DNA of 64,000 nt from CAVSUZ01 sp963834715 (GCA_963834715.1 CAWIDE010000035.1:1-64000); one strand, 5' to 3'; shown: positions 17,133 through 26,380, numbered from the stretch's first letter. The notes: generated by a model not told the origin, from the sequence alone. Made by a program: numbers and translations.

Positions 17133-17566
17133 CTACTCCTTCCGGATGCTGTCGGGTTGTTTGTGGTTGGGGTTGTAAGCTTGTTGGTCGGGTGCGGTGG
17201 GGTACGGGGAGCCGTAACTGAAACCGCCAAACGGTTGCATCGTGAGGTCCAGGTTGGACACTCCCTGATTGGGACGGTTCAGGCTATTCGCCTGCGACCC
17301 CGAGACGCCCCGCGCCATTTGCGCCCTCTTGACCGAGCGGACCTTCGAACCGAGCGAGTAGCTCGGGATCGTCGGCGTTGTCTCTCACGTCCGTTTGCTG
17401 AGCGTCCTAGTGCAGCGCCTGGCGCAGTTGGGCAATTATGTCCGGCAGCCACGTGCGCCTGCTCAAGGCGGCTGGACAGGTCCTCCTTCTCGCGCTGTGC
17501 TTCGGCAAGCTGTTGGGACCTGTTCTGTGATACGAGGCGCGGCGGAACGGGCGCGCTCGAGCGCAC
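17133..17566 (-). pseudogene. Phage-type gene split by frameshift
   Basis: The N-terminal coiled-coil text (QQLAEAQREKEDLSSRLEQA) reads from 17566. The coherent C-terminal text, QTDVRDNADDPELLARFEG and then RGVSGSQANSLNRPNQGV, is in another frame after about 17420. The Gly/Pro/Tyr-rich tail looks like a virion or scaffold-type protein. No family recognised. Confidence 0.4.
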
Positions 17567-17590
17567 GTTTTTGAACTTGGCCTTGCTACG

Positions 17591-18379
17591 TCAAAACAGC
17601 TCTTCCCGTCCTAAGTAGTGCTGCTCGCCACCGCCACCGCCTTCGTCACCAGAGGGACCGCCATCGTAGTTGATACCAACATCCCCTGCGCTGCTGGTTA
17701 AGTCATTTTGGGAACACACGCCGTAGCCTGCATCCACAGGACCGCCATCCGGGGCAGCATCGACATCCACCGCTTGGAGTGGCCGCGACGCAATTTGATA
17801 TGCTTGCCACGCAACCACTAGCGTTATTGCTGTGCCAGCAAGAAGCATAATTATCCCGGCAGTTTTGGTAAGTGGATCCGGGACCGGTAGCATCAAGAGC
17901 ACCGTCCCTCCGGCCGCCCAAGCCGCGCCGATTAAGGCGCCCCCCGCGATAAACTTTGCTTCCGCCTGTGTCACCCGATCGTCCCTCGGTCGTATAGGAG
18001 GTCTCGAAACGGCAACGCTGAACGGGTTGTCCAACCTTATTTCTGCGAGCCTTTCTAATCCCTGCCCAATATCCGAGCCAAATGTTAGAATGCCTGAATT
18101 GCTCTGTCCGGCGTATAGCGTCTGTGATGTAGCACGAGAGAAAATCGACATACGGCGCCTAGTTAGATCATAAAAAACCAAGGGGCCCGCTCCCGGCACC
18201 GTAGGGTGTGAGCCGAAGTTCGTCCATGCGTCCAAGCTGCGCTCGAAAGTAGCTTGATCTCCGATTTTGGTTGTCTCGTTTAAAAGTGTTAGCAACAGAC
18301 ACTCTAGTCCGTCCGCGCTTCTTGCACTCTCCACGTAATCCAAAAGTGAATTAAACAAGGGCGGCCGATATTCCGGCAA
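17591..18379 (-). CDS. Orphan protein with central membrane hairpin
   Basis: 262 residues from a TTG start. Order: a soluble N-terminal domain (1-140), two hydrophobic segments (IAGGALIGAAWAAGGTVLLM, about 144-163; AGIIMLLAGTAITLVVAW, about 172-189), and an acidic Gly/Asp-rich C-terminal tail (GINYDGGPSGDEGGGGG). Its base composition is less GC-rich than its neighbours, suggesting separate acquisition. An open frame encoding a basic peptide ends one base upstream of its start. It may be part of a small accessory unit within the prophage remnant. No function assigned. Confidence 0.55.
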   Translation of the reverse strand: MPEYRPPLFNSLLDYVESARSADGLECLLLTLLNETTKIGDQATFERSLDAWTNFGSHPTVPGAGPLVFYDLTRRRMSIFSRATSQTLYAGQSNSGILTFGSDIGQGLERLAEIRLDNPFSVAVSRPPIRPRDDRVTQAEAKFIAGGALIGAAWAAGGTVLLMLPVPDPLTKTAGIIMLLAGTAITLVVAWQAYQIASRPLQAVDVDAAPDGGPVDAGYGVCSQNDLTSSAGDVGINYDGGPSGDEGGGGGEQHYLGREELF

Positions 18380-18380
18380 T

Positions 18381-18674
18381 CTATCGAGCTGTCCTAGTCA
18401 CCGTTAAAAGGCTGTTCCGATACAGAGCCCGTCGATATCCTATTATTTCGGGGGTGTCGGCCTCATCCTTGGAATAGAGGAATTGAAGAAAAGCCCACAC
18501 TGTGGCTGCTGGTCCGTAATAAATTCTGGCACGAGTAGCTGATGGCACTGGTTTCCTCCCGAAGCTTTTCCGCTTCCTAACAGTGCGCGCGTCCGGCTCA
18601 AGCTCAAACCATTCTATAGAATAGGCGGCATACGAACCGCAAATAAATAGACAGTAACCAACGCGGCCGCCCCG
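18381..18674 (-). CDS. Open frame upstream of orphan membrane gene, start missing
   Basis: An uninterrupted minus-strand frame encodes coherent text such as EWFELEPDARTVRKRKSFGR, IYYGPAATVWAFLQFLYSKD and IIGYRRALYRNSLL. It ends at 18381, one base before the TTG start of the next gene. No ATG, GTG or TTG start was found in frame, so it is probably 5'-truncated where the tape-measure remnant begins. Confidence 0.35.
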   Translation of the reverse strand, partial: RGGRVGYCLFICGSYAAYSIEWFELEPDARTVRKRKSFGRKPVPSATRARIYYGPAATVWAFLQFLYSKDEADTPEIIGYRRALYRNSLLTVTRTAR

Positions 18675-18985
18675 TCAGGGACGCGCCGGAACCACCACCT
18701 CCAGGGCCCGCGGAAGCGACAGAGAAACCAACCCCTCGCCGCACCAGAACTCGCTGCACTCGCCGCTGCCGCTGCACGCTCGGCGCTTGCGGCCATGGAA
18801 TCGAACGCGCGTGCCGCTGCTGCCGCATCAGGGGCCAAACTGCGGATCGGTGCGCCAAGTTTATCAGTCGCCGTCTGCGTCCGGTTGATAGCCGCGTCGA
18901 GCTTTTGAAATTGCTCGGATTACGCCTTGAAGGACGCGGCCGATATTTCCCCGAGGGAGCCGACACGATATGTCATCTCGGTCAT
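18614..18985 (-). pseudogene. Tail tape-measure N-terminus broken by in-frame stop
   Basis: From ATG 18985 the frame reads MTEMTYRVGSLGEISAASFKA, then a TAA. The same frame continues with SEQFQKLDAAINRTQTATDK and APDAAAAARAFDSMAASAER, the Ala-rich helical start typical of phage tail length tape-measure proteins. Only ~120 codons remain before the downstream orphan genes. The break is a single stop codon plus loss of the 3' end. Confidence 0.55.
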
Positions 18986-19110
18986 GTAACGGCCTCCTCC
19001 GAGCAAATCGCGGGATCGTGAATTCGCCGCTGCGCTTTTCGCTTCTCAACTCTCGGCTTTCTTTATAGATTACCGGGAGTGGCGAGCGGTTCGCCACGGA
19101 GGATGTAGGG

Positions 19111-19710
19111 ATGCAGCCGATGCCGAAGCAGGGTTCGACCAACGAAAAGCCGAAAGTCTCGAAGGCGGCGATGCGTGAGCGTCGGCATCTCCGGCCCGAG
19201 GAAGCCCGCAAGCTCATCGAAGCCGCTGGGAAGCGTGGCCGGTATCCGTTTAGGGATAAAGTATTGCTGCGGCTGATCTACAGGCACGGCTTAAGGGCGA
19301 GTGAAGTCGTGGGGATGCGCTGGAGCGCCCTCGATCTGGAGAACGGCATCCTGCATGTCGAGCGTTCAAAGGGCGGCCGCGTTTCCACCCATTCGATGGA
19401 TCGGGACGAGCTGAAGGACCTACGCAAGCTTCGCGAACAGGTTCATGGGCTGTATGTCTTCGAAACCGAACGCGGCGGCCCGCTGAGCGTCGATGCGCTC
19501 CAATACATCTGCCGTGCGGCTGGCGAGCTGGCCGGGCTTGAGGTCGAGGTTTTCCCGCACATGCTACGGCACTCGGCCGGATATGCGCTCGCCAATGAAG
19601 GGCTCGATACCCGGCTGATTCAAGAATTCCTGGGGCACGCCAGCATCGTTTCGACGCAGCGATATACGGCCATCTCGCCGCGCCGCCTGGCTGCCGTTCG
19701 GATCCGTTAG
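19111..19710 (+). CDS. Short tyrosine recombinase
   Basis: 199-residue tyrosine recombinase lacking the long N-terminal core-binding domain, similar in size to FimB/FimE-type enzymes. Catalytic residues are all visible: Arg in YRHGLRASEVVG, Lys in ERSKGGR, HxxR in PHMLRHSAGY, His in FLGHASI and Tyr in TQRYTAIS. It appears intact and probably served the prophage or island that contains the surrounding debris. Genes on either side are on the opposite strand. No inverted invertible segment was seen next to it. Confidence 0.85.
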   Translation: MQPMPKQGSTNEKPKVSKAAMRERRHLRPEEARKLIEAAGKRGRYPFRDKVLLRLIYRHGLRASEVVGMRWSALDLENGILHVERSKGGRVSTHSMDRDELKDLRKLREQVHGLYVFETERGGPLSVDALQYICRAAGELAGLEVEVFPHMLRHSAGYALANEGLDTRLIQEFLGHASIVSTQRYTAISPRRLAAVRIR

Positions 19711-19714
19711 CCGG

Positions 19715-20335
19715 TCAGGCCGCTTCGTCGATCAGCGGCGGCGTGAACTTGGCCAAGACATCGACCGCGGTGGACGGTGTTATGTCGCGGCCGCGTTCGG
19801 CATCGACCCGGCCATAATGCTCAGCCAAGACGCCCAAATACCGGATCAACAGCCGCTTCGCGCGTCGCTCGTCTGGCATCGCGCATTTCTCGGCAATCTC
19901 GCGCACGCTGGCATCTTCGATAACGAACCAATGCAGGAGTTCTGATGGCCGAACCCATGCGCACGGCACTGGGGCGACGTTCATAGCCGCGATTGCCTCG
20001 CGCAAACGGCCGGCGGCGTTGAGGGCGACCTCGTAGGGATCGTGGCCAGCGCCGGCTTTGACCGGCTCCAGCCCAACCCGCCAGGCGGAACGCCCCTTTC
20101 CTAAACTCGAGGCGTAATCCTTACCGAACCGCCAGCCGGCGTGGCCCGCTTCCGGACTGACGTCGCCGGCCTCAATCCAGCGTTCCAGCCTGGTCTGTAC
20201 TCTGTGACTGCGAACACCTTTTCGCGCGACTATCGTGTGACGCTGTGAAAGCTCTGCCGTCGCGCCCACATTTTTATCTAAGGTGACCACCTTAGTTTCT
20301 GCTGTGACTTTGCGAGACTTACGCTTCCGGCTCAT
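19715..20335 (-). CDS. Hypothetical protein, DUF6456-like tail
   Basis: 206 residues. A basic N-terminus (MSRKRKSRKVTAETK) precedes a helical domain; ERWIEAGDVSPEAGHAGWRF followed by a Gly/Arg segment recalls the DUF6456 domain of small alphaproteobacterial and phage proteins, and VREIAEKCAMPDERRAKRLL looks like a helix-turn-helix. Its start overlaps the stop of the upstream broken gene by 4 bp (ATGA), so the two formed an operon. Confidence 0.5.
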   Translation of the reverse strand: MSRKRKSRKVTAETKVVTLDKNVGATAELSQRHTIVARKGVRSHRVQTRLERWIEAGDVSPEAGHAGWRFGKDYASSLGKGRSAWRVGLEPVKAGAGHDPYEVALNAAGRLREAIAAMNVAPVPCAWVRPSELLHWFVIEDASVREIAEKCAMPDERRAKRLLIRYLGVLAEHYGRVDAERGRDITPSTAVDVLAKFTPPLIDEAA

Positions 20336-20853
20336 GCCGCACCATTAAATGGAATAGAGCGCGTGTCTTCGGCTGTTCCGACGAGTTCCGGCGCCTCACG
20401 ACCGTTGGCCGGTAAAATTACGACCACAGAAGGACCTTCGTTCTCAACATTTACCGCGACCTGCGGGCCGTCGAGCTCGCCGAGCAATCTTGCCTCGGTT
20501 ATCAGGCAGTTATTGGCCTCGCGAATGCCTCGAAGCGCGGTCTGTAGGTCGCCGGATTATTCCGCACACAGTAAGAGCTGGATCGCTTTCGCTCGCAGCT
20601 TCCGCGCCTGGTACGCGAGCGAGCTTTCGTCGGCCTCTGCATGCCTATCGATGCGTTCGGAGGCCATGCGCATCTGTCGGCGAGTTATGTGCCGCTGCGC
20701 GTGACGGTATAGAGCGTCTAGCGATACGTCAGGATACGACCTCTTAATCCGCGCTCTCGGCTGCCCGGAGAGGATCAGCTTGTCGATAGCCTTATGGTGC
20801 TCAGACCCGCAGATTGTGCAGGGTCTGCCGGGTCGCGTGAGGAGCGCGTTCAT
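20332..20853 (-). pseudogene. Phage-type zinc-binding/HTH gene with in-frame TAA
   Basis: Starts MNALLTRPGRPCTICGSEHH at 20853. The CxxC/H cluster plus SYPDVSLDALYRHAQRHI resembles small DNA-binding phage proteins that precede terminase genes. At 20555-20557 a TAA interrupts the frame, which then continues without shift as SGDLQTALRGIREANNCL, EARLLGELDGPQVAVNVE and VVVILPANG to a stop overlapping the next gene. It is a full-length gene apart from one nonsense codon. Confidence 0.6.
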
Positions 20854-20940
20854 CTGTTCTCCATATGTAGCATTCCGCCTGCAAATTCGCAATGAGCTAG
20901 TGGATTTGCGCATTAATCCGCAGCGATTCATGCGCTGATT

Positions 20941-21042
20941 ATGAGCAATGCGCGACGGGATGTGGCGGTTTCCGCGGCGGTTACGCGGCTGGTCGCGGTG
21001 GGCTTTGCGGGCTGCCCGAAGTGTCAGGCTCCTGCGATCTGA
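20941..21042 (+). CDS. Possible 33-residue CxxC peptide
   Basis: ATG at 20941 opens a 33-residue frame with a mildly hydrophobic middle (AVTRLVAVGFAG) and CPKC near the end. It lies directly before the 67-residue gene. Too short for a firm call. Confidence 0.25.
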   Translation: MSNARRDVAVSAAVTRLVAVGFAGCPKCQAPAI

Positions 21043-21104
21043 CCGGCGGGGGCCGGAAACCGGTTATGTCGGGCTGCGCTCTGCTCCAAGTTGGAGGTCG
21101 TCCG

Positions 21105-21308
21105 ATGCCACCGCTCCAGATTTTCCGAGACAAGGAAAACCCCGAGGACTGGCGGGTCGAAGACAACGATGCAGACGGCGATGGCGCCTGCGCGGTAACG
21201 ATATTCGCCGGGTACCGGGCCGAGGAGCGGGCTCGGGAATACGCGGACTGGCTGAGTGGGCAATGGCGAGGGCCCCGCCTGGACCCGAGCGATAGCGCGC
21301 TGGGATGA
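21105..21308 (+). CDS. Hypothetical small acidic protein
   Basis: 67 residues from MPPLQIFRDKENPEDWRVE, with TIFAGYRAEERAREYADWL toward the end. GGAGGT lies 13 bp before the ATG at 21105. Coherent, conserved-looking text for a small phage/plasmid accessory protein; function unknown. Confidence 0.45.
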   Translation: MPPLQIFRDKENPEDWRVEDNDADGDGACAVTIFAGYRAEERAREYADWLSGQWRGPRLDPSDSALG

Positions 21309-21585
21309 GCCTTGGAGCGGTGGGGTCGCGGCTCCGGTTGGGGCAGAATCAAGTGACGGGCCGGGAATTGGCCCCGCGCAGCTCTTCGCCTAGCGCCTTG
21401 GCCGCCACACTTCTGAGTTCTTGGGCGAGTCCGATGAGAAGCCCTTCAGGCCCGCGGATATAGCAGAGCCGATACGCGTCTTTATACTGGACTACTTCGC
21501 CTACGAGCTGAGCGCCGCGATTGCGGAGCCTTTCAAGCGTCTCGTCGATGTCGTCCACGGCGAACATGACGCGGAGGTAGCCTAG

Positions 21586-23345
21586 CTACTTTCCGGCGCA
21601 AAATTCGCTGTCCCGGTGGAAGGGCGGTGCGGCTTGAACGAGAACGTTGGGGTCTGCCCGGAACAGCTCGACAGGTCACCGCAAGGTGCTGCAGTCTTAT
21701 GGCGTCAGAGGCCGATCAGACCTGCTGCCTGCCGATCGCGTGGCCGATATTGATCAAATTGTCGGCAATTACCCCGAGGCCGACCCAGCGCTTCATCCCG
21801 TCATCACCGCGATATCGACAACGGTTCAGGCCGTGCCGTCGCTTGCTCACGCTGATGCGCCCCTCGCACCCGGTGCGCCATCGCTGCCCGTTGCGGAACC
21901 AGCGCTTCTTCTGCTCACGTTTACGGCTCTTGTTGGAGCGATTGGGAATGCAGACCCGTTTGACACCTCTGGCGTGCGCTGCGATCTCGTTCTCGGTGGA
22001 ATAAAAGCCGGCATCGGCGGCGACTAGCCTCGGTATGCGTCCCAGCTTCGCCTGGTGGGCGGCGATAGCAGGGATTAGCAGATCTGCATCATTGGGTCGC
22101 TGAGCATAGACCTCATAGTCGATGACGATCTGATTCTCCGCTTCCTGTAGTTTCACCAGCTTGCCAAACTCGGTAGGTTTGCTGGCCTTGCCTTTGCGGA
22201 TCACCTCGGTCGAAGGCTCGAACAAGCTGACGATTTTGTTTTCGCTCCGGGTGTCACCCAGGAGGATACGCGCCTTGGTCTGGCGCATGACCTGCTGCAG
22301 CCGCGGCACCATCGCGTCCAGCGCCTGGCGCTGACCTTCCAGCATGGCTTGCTGAACCATCCCTTTGCACCGCTTTACGCCCTCGCCGATCTCCGTGGAG
22401 AAGCGCTTCGCCTGTCCCACCACCCGACCGGCCACATCCAGCAATTTGCCGTAGGCCTGCTTCAGGTTGTCCCAACTCGGTGGCACTTTGCCGCGTGCAG
22501 CCCGAGCAATCTCCAGCATCCGCAACTTTGCGCTCCGGCTCCGGTCGCGCAGCTTGGCGCCGACCGCGCCCGTCAGCCGACTGATCTTCTTCATGGTGCG
22601 GGTCAGTACGCGGACCCCGTCACCCAACAGGCTGCTGTCGGTGGGGTAGTGGATATTGCTTTCAACCACCGTGGTATCAACGCGCATTCTTCGCCCCTGC
22701 ACAACATCTTTGGCGTGAGCGATTTGGATAATTCGTTGGTGGATCTGCGCGACGACCGCCGGCCCCAGCGCCACGCCCCAGCGGCCCATCGTCTTAGCAT
22801 CCGGCATCTTGCCGCCACCGACGCGCGTGAAATCGCGGTACACCAGATTGGCGCGGACTTCACGCTCCAGCTCCTCATAGCTCCAGTTGCGCAGGTGTTT
22901 CAGGATCAGCAACCGGACGACTACCTCGGCTGGAAAACCCTGGCGGCCACGCCGGCAACTATTGGGGTGACGCTGTGACAGGGCGTGGTAGACCGTCGAG
23001 ACGATTGCTTCGTCTTCCAGCGCCGCATCGACGTGCTTCATCCAGGTTTCATATAGATCCTCGACCTCTGCGGCAATCAATCCATCGCCGAAGCTGCGCT
23101 GCAGGCGCCTGGTCTTAATCACCTCGCTTGCCTCCGCGGTGAGATGCACTCGCCATCGATCAGCTGCGAGGTTTGCATCTCGTCGCCGCGTCGCGCCTAG
23201 CAGAAGCACTGATTCGATAGTTGCGTTTTTTATGCTTTTTCAATTCTTTCATGTCGCCGTTGATTCTGTACGCCCATGCAGCTTGCGGGACGTCAAAGAG
23301 GCGCCGTTAGCCCAAAATCACCAGGTATTTTGCGCCGGAAAGTAG
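21586..23345. mobile_element. Insertion sequence with CTAG target duplication
   Basis: 1760-bp element. The ends are perfect inverted repeats of 19 bp, CTACTTTCCGGCGCAAAAT, at 21586-21604 and, inverted, at 23327-23345. They are flanked by the direct repeat CTAG at 21582-21585 and 23346-23349. It carries one transposase gene on the minus strand and interrupts the VOC-family gene. Confidence 0.9.
21716..23209 (-). CDS. DDE transposase (IS5/ISNCY-like)
   Basis: Transposase of up to 497 residues. A DUF772-type N-terminal domain (FPAEVVVRLLILKHLRNWSY, YRDFTRVGGGKMPDAKTMGR) precedes the DDE domain. RVDTTVVESNIHYPTDSSLL gives the first catalytic Asp, LVAADAGFYSTENE the second, and the C-terminal region contains the glutamate. 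The true start may be internal, for example the GTG at VIKTRRLQRSF. The reading frame is complete and the IS has intact ends, so it may be active. Family placement between IS5 and ISNCY groups is not certain. Confidence 0.85.
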   Translation of the reverse strand: MLLLGATRRRDANLAADRWRVHLTAEASEVIKTRRLQRSFGDGLIAAEVEDLYETWMKHVDAALEDEAIVSTVYHALSQRHPNSCRRGRQGFPAEVVVRLLILKHLRNWSYEELEREVRANLVYRDFTRVGGGKMPDAKTMGRWGVALGPAVVAQIHQRIIQIAHAKDVVQGRRMRVDTTVVESNIHYPTDSSLLGDGVRVLTRTMKKISRLTGAVGAKLRDRSRSAKLRMLEIARAARGKVPPSWDNLKQAYGKLLDVAGRVVGQAKRFSTEIGEGVKRCKGMVQQAMLEGQRQALDAMVPRLQQVMRQTKARILLGDTRSENKIVSLFEPSTEVIRKGKASKPTEFGKLVKLQEAENQIVIDYEVYAQRPNDADLLIPAIAAHQAKLGRIPRLVAADAGFYSTENEIAAHARGVKRVCIPNRSNKSRKREQKKRWFRNGQRWRTGCEGRISVSKRRHGLNRCRYRGDDGMKRWVGLGVIADNLINIGHAIGRQQV

Positions 23346-23610
23346 CTAGAGCGTTCACCGGCGCGTTGCGGTGATCCGCGATGGCAGGCGGCGTGAGGAA
23401 GCGGGATAGCTCGAGCCGGCCGTGGCCGTCCGGCGTGCGCATCATGGCAATCTCGACGCGCTGATCGCCCAGTCCAGTGATACGTCCGGCCCATTCTCCT
23501 TCGATCGTAGCCCGCCCTTCGAGTTCAAGGCCGAGCTCGCGAAAGAAATCAATCGTCCCTCCGAGGTCATTGACGACAATTCCTACGTTGTCCATCCGTT
23601 TAAGCGCCAT

Positions 23611-23925
23611 GTGTGCAATCTACTACGACCACGACCACGAGCTTAGCGTACGATTTTGAACAACGTATGGCCCGCCCCGTTGCAAGCGGTGTTCTCGAGC
23701 TGATCTGATCAGTCTGCATCAACGTATCCGGCCTGTCGGCTTCTGCCGCGGCCAAGATGGAGATCCGCGCGTCCCGGTCCTCATAAATCGTACGGCGTCA
23801 AACAGGCGCCATTGTTCAAAACGGGATTCCGGCACGCCGGTCGACTGTCAGGCCATCTCAATTTTCACCACCCGCAAACTGTAAACGTCACTCAGTCCGA
23901 TCGCGAAGCCCAGGCACGATTGAGG
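23611..23925. other. Stretch without a clear gene between two ISs
   Basis: No convincing complete gene. A minus-strand frame gives gene-like text (IYEDRDARISILAAAEADRP) but lacks a start and family match. Composition is less GC-rich than the flanks. Confidence 0.3.
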
Positions 23926-24976
23926 CTATGCAGCGGCCGTCCTTCGGTTGGCGCCGAAGTACTCGCCTCTCCGCAACACCGCCCAGGCAATGCGCGCAAG
24001 CTTGTTTGCCAGCGCCACAACCACGGCATTCTTGTGCGTCCTCGCCAGCAGCGAGCGCAACCATGCCCCCAAGGGCGTTGTGCCTGCGGAGAGGGAGGGC
24101 AGCGCAGCACGGGCGCCGTGGATCAGCAGCCTTCGTAGATATTTGTTACCGCGTTTCGTAATGCCGACCAAGCGAGGCTTCCCCCCCGTTGTGATTTGCC
24201 TTGGGACCAATCCGAGCCAAGCGGCCAAGTCTCTTCCCCGCGCGAAAGCCGCGCCGCTGCCAATCGCTGCGACCAAAGCCGTGGCGTTCAACACGCCGAT
24301 GCCGGGAATGGTCGCCAGCCGACAGGCTGCGTCATCTTCCTTGGCGTGCAACAACATTTCGTCATCGAAAGCGGCAATACGCCGGTCCAGTTGCGCCCAC
24401 TGCGCCCGCATGTCTTCGATCAGCAAGCGCATCCTCGGACTAAGGCCGCTCTCTCCCTCCTGCGCCATCATTTCCGCCAGGCGCTCCTGAAGCTTGCGCC
24501 GCCCCTGCGGGAAGGCAATGCCACGCTCCAGCAAGATGGCGCGCAGCTGATTGATAAGCGCCGTCCGTTCGGCGACAAGCCGGTCGCGGGCGCGGTGCAA
24601 CGTTTGCATGTCGAGCTGCTGTTCGCTCTTCAGCTCGACGAAGCGCATGGTCGGCCGGGTAGCTGCTTCGGCAATGGCTTCGGCGTCGCGGTCATCGTTC
24701 TTCTGCGCTTTAACGTAGGGCCGCACATATTCCGGCGACATCAGCCTGACCTCGTGGCCCTGCTTCGCCAGCTGGCGGCCCAGATGGTGCGCGCCGCAGC
24801 AGGCCTCCATGGCAATGATGCAAGCCGGCAAGTCCTCTGCGAACCCGACGATGCTGTCAGGCCGCATGCGCCGGCGCTTGACTACGGCGCCCTTGCTGTC
24901 CAGCGCCGCCAGGCTGCAGTCTGTTCTTGCCCAGGTCGATCCCGATGACTGCGATTTTGGCTGGTTGCACCCTCAT
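23926..24976 (-). pseudogene. IS110-family transposase with N-terminal frameshift
   Basis: IS110-type DEDD transposase/recombinase. From ATG 24976 the frame gives IAVIGIDLGKN (first Asp), then loses frame around 24915. The remainder (KRRRMRPDSIVGFA onward) continues in another frame with MEACCGAHH (Glu), KNDDRDAEAIAEA (Asp pair), the IPGIGVLNATALVAAIG helix-hairpin motif and the serine-containing C-terminal Transposase_20 domain. One base indel separates the parts. A downstream start at 24867 would lack the first catalytic Asp. IS110 elements have no terminal repeats, so the ends were not defined. Confidence 0.8.
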
Positions 24977-25211
24977 TCCCCTTCCTCCGATTGCCCCGTC
25001 AGCTTAATGCCGCCGGGTGGAGGGGCGGGCCATTCCATAAATCGTCCGGTGACCCCAACACTGGCGAGGTCGAATGCAACAGCTCTCGGCCCGCCCGAGT
25101 CGTCTCCAGCCTCATAGGAGCCCGCTGACGCCAGGGTGCGCGCTGGCGGCCAGGTTTTTTGCGGTCCAGGGCGGATTGGCGGCTGTGCGCTCAACGTCGT
25201 GGCTGGAACGG

Positions 25212-25604
25212 CTATTCTACTGCTCTGGCGAGGTGGCTTTGGCTGAGTTCCACGAACTCCGCTGAGATACGGCGCATTCCCTCGGTATCGAAGTTGATGT
25301 TGACGACATTGGCGTCGATGCCAGTAACCGTGCCTTCGCCGTACTTGCGGTGAATCACACGGCTGCCGGAGGTGATTGTTCGAAGCAGTCTTAGCTCACG
25401 CTGATTGGTCCGCACGGGCGTCGGTTCCGTTGCCGCTGGCGTCGGTGCCGCTTCTTGTTCAATGCAATGCGGTCTTTCGGGTGCCGCCTGCGTTACGTCC
25501 ATGCTGATGGCCATCTCCCATTCAACCCGGTTACTGCCATCGAACTGAACGGGTGCTCCGTTTGTGTCTCGGTCCCAATAGCGGCTCGGGCTTTCGGTCC
25601 ACAA
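25212..25604 (-). CDS. Small protein with UvrD-like Tudor/KOW tail
   Basis: 130 residues. The C-terminal 55 residues, GSRVIHRKYGEGTVTGID then NINFDTEGMRRISAEFVEL, match the small beta-barrel found at the end of UvrD/PcrA helicases, where it contacts RNA polymerase. Here it stands alone after a Pro/Thr-rich linker. Start uncertain: MAISMDVTQ at codon 31 is an alternative. Stand-alone barrels of this kind could bind polymerase or nucleic acid, but this is inference. Confidence 0.5.
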   Translation of the reverse strand: MWTESPSRYWDRDTNGAPVQFDGSNRVEWEMAISMDVTQAAPERPHCIEQEAAPTPAATEPTPVRTNQRELRLLRTITSGSRVIHRKYGEGTVTGIDANVVNINFDTEGMRRISAEFVELSQSHLARAVE

Positions 25605-26059
25605 TGGCGCCGCGGATCCTCGGCCAGCCGCCCCCTTTCGGCGGCTTGGCGATCACGATGTTTCGGCGGTTGGTCAGCATGGTGCGGGGTGAAGTCGGAG
25701 TCAGGCTACTATCCCTTCCTGGATCGATCTCTGTGATTGGCCGGCCGGGGGACTGGCTCGGTTCCAAGCTCCGGTCCTGCCTAACTGAGTCGCTGGGAGA
25801 ATTTTCAGGGCAACCGCCCGGCTTGGCGGATTGATCTGTTCTCGGCGCCATTGATCGATGAGCGACCCGGCTCGGCCGATTGCAGCCTGCGCATTCCTAA
25901 GCTGCGGCAGGGCAGTTATAAAGCGCGTGAGACGTTCACAAAGCGAGCAGTGGCTACGGCAACCGTGGCTGGTCAGCCGTTCGTGGTTACTGGCGGATTG
26001 AGTTTTAGGGTTAGGCAGCGTGCGGCACGCTAAGCCCCCGAGGAGCGTAGGGAGGACGT
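25605..26059. other. Ambiguous coding region
   Basis: Both strands have open frames of about 90-105 residues (plus strand near 25553-25834, containing ILGQPPPFGGLAITMFRRL; minus strand 25531-25851, containing TNRRNIVIAKPPKGGGW). Neither matches a recognised family, and the text of each looks partly gene-like. Probably a remnant; no call on strand. Confidence 0.3.
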
Positions 26060-26380
26060 ATGGACGTAAAGGACTACATCACGATACCAATGGCCGCAGT
26101 GGGCTGTATACTAGGCATCGTCAACTTTTGGCGTTCTTTGCGTCTCGAAAAGCGCTCCTTCTTTGAGCATTCCTTCAAGGACAAATGGCCGGTGAACAGG
26201 AATACCCTCACGGTCCATCTCGACGCCGTCGATCGTTGGCTGGATCAAATCGAGTCCAAGAACAAGGACCGTGGGTATATCAGGCATATCAGGAACGAAG
26301 GGGATGTTAAGCTCGATCTGAACGCGCCTCTGGTCAATCGGGTGGTGAATCGCACGCCACAGAACCGCAATCACGCCTGA
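26060..26380 (+). CDS. Hypothetical protein with N-terminal membrane helix
   Basis: 106 residues preceded by GGAGG a few bases upstream. One membrane segment (TIPMAAVGCILGIVNFW, about residues 8-24) is followed by a charged helical cytoplasmic part. Codon use is less GC-rich than neighbours. First of a plus-strand run of small accessory genes to ~27.9 kb. Function unknown. Confidence 0.5.
   Translation: MDVKDYITIPMAAVGCILGIVNFWRSLRLEKRSFFEHSFKDKWPVNRNTLTVHLDAVDRWLDQIESKNKDRGYIRHIRNEGDVKLDLNAPLVNRVVNRTPQNRNHA

Larger units (their letters stand above)
21349..23610 (-). pseudogene. Glyoxalase/VOC-family gene split by an IS
   Basis: The N-terminal half starts at 23610 (ALKRMDNVGIVVNDLGGTID) and runs to NAPVNAL. 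The C-terminal half resumes at 21585 as GYLRVMFAVDDIDETLERL and ends after IRGPEGLLIGLAQEL. Removing the IS and one copy of the CTAG duplication restores a single frame of about 167 residues. VOC proteins bind metal for isomerase, dioxygenase or resistance reactions; the exact substrate is not evident. The gene was intact at the time of insertion, so the event is recent. Confidence 0.85.

Noticed and set aside
18614..20853. TAA reassignment (alternative genetic code)
   Set aside because: Neighbouring genes of the same run, for example the one ending at 16853, use TAA as a normal stop.
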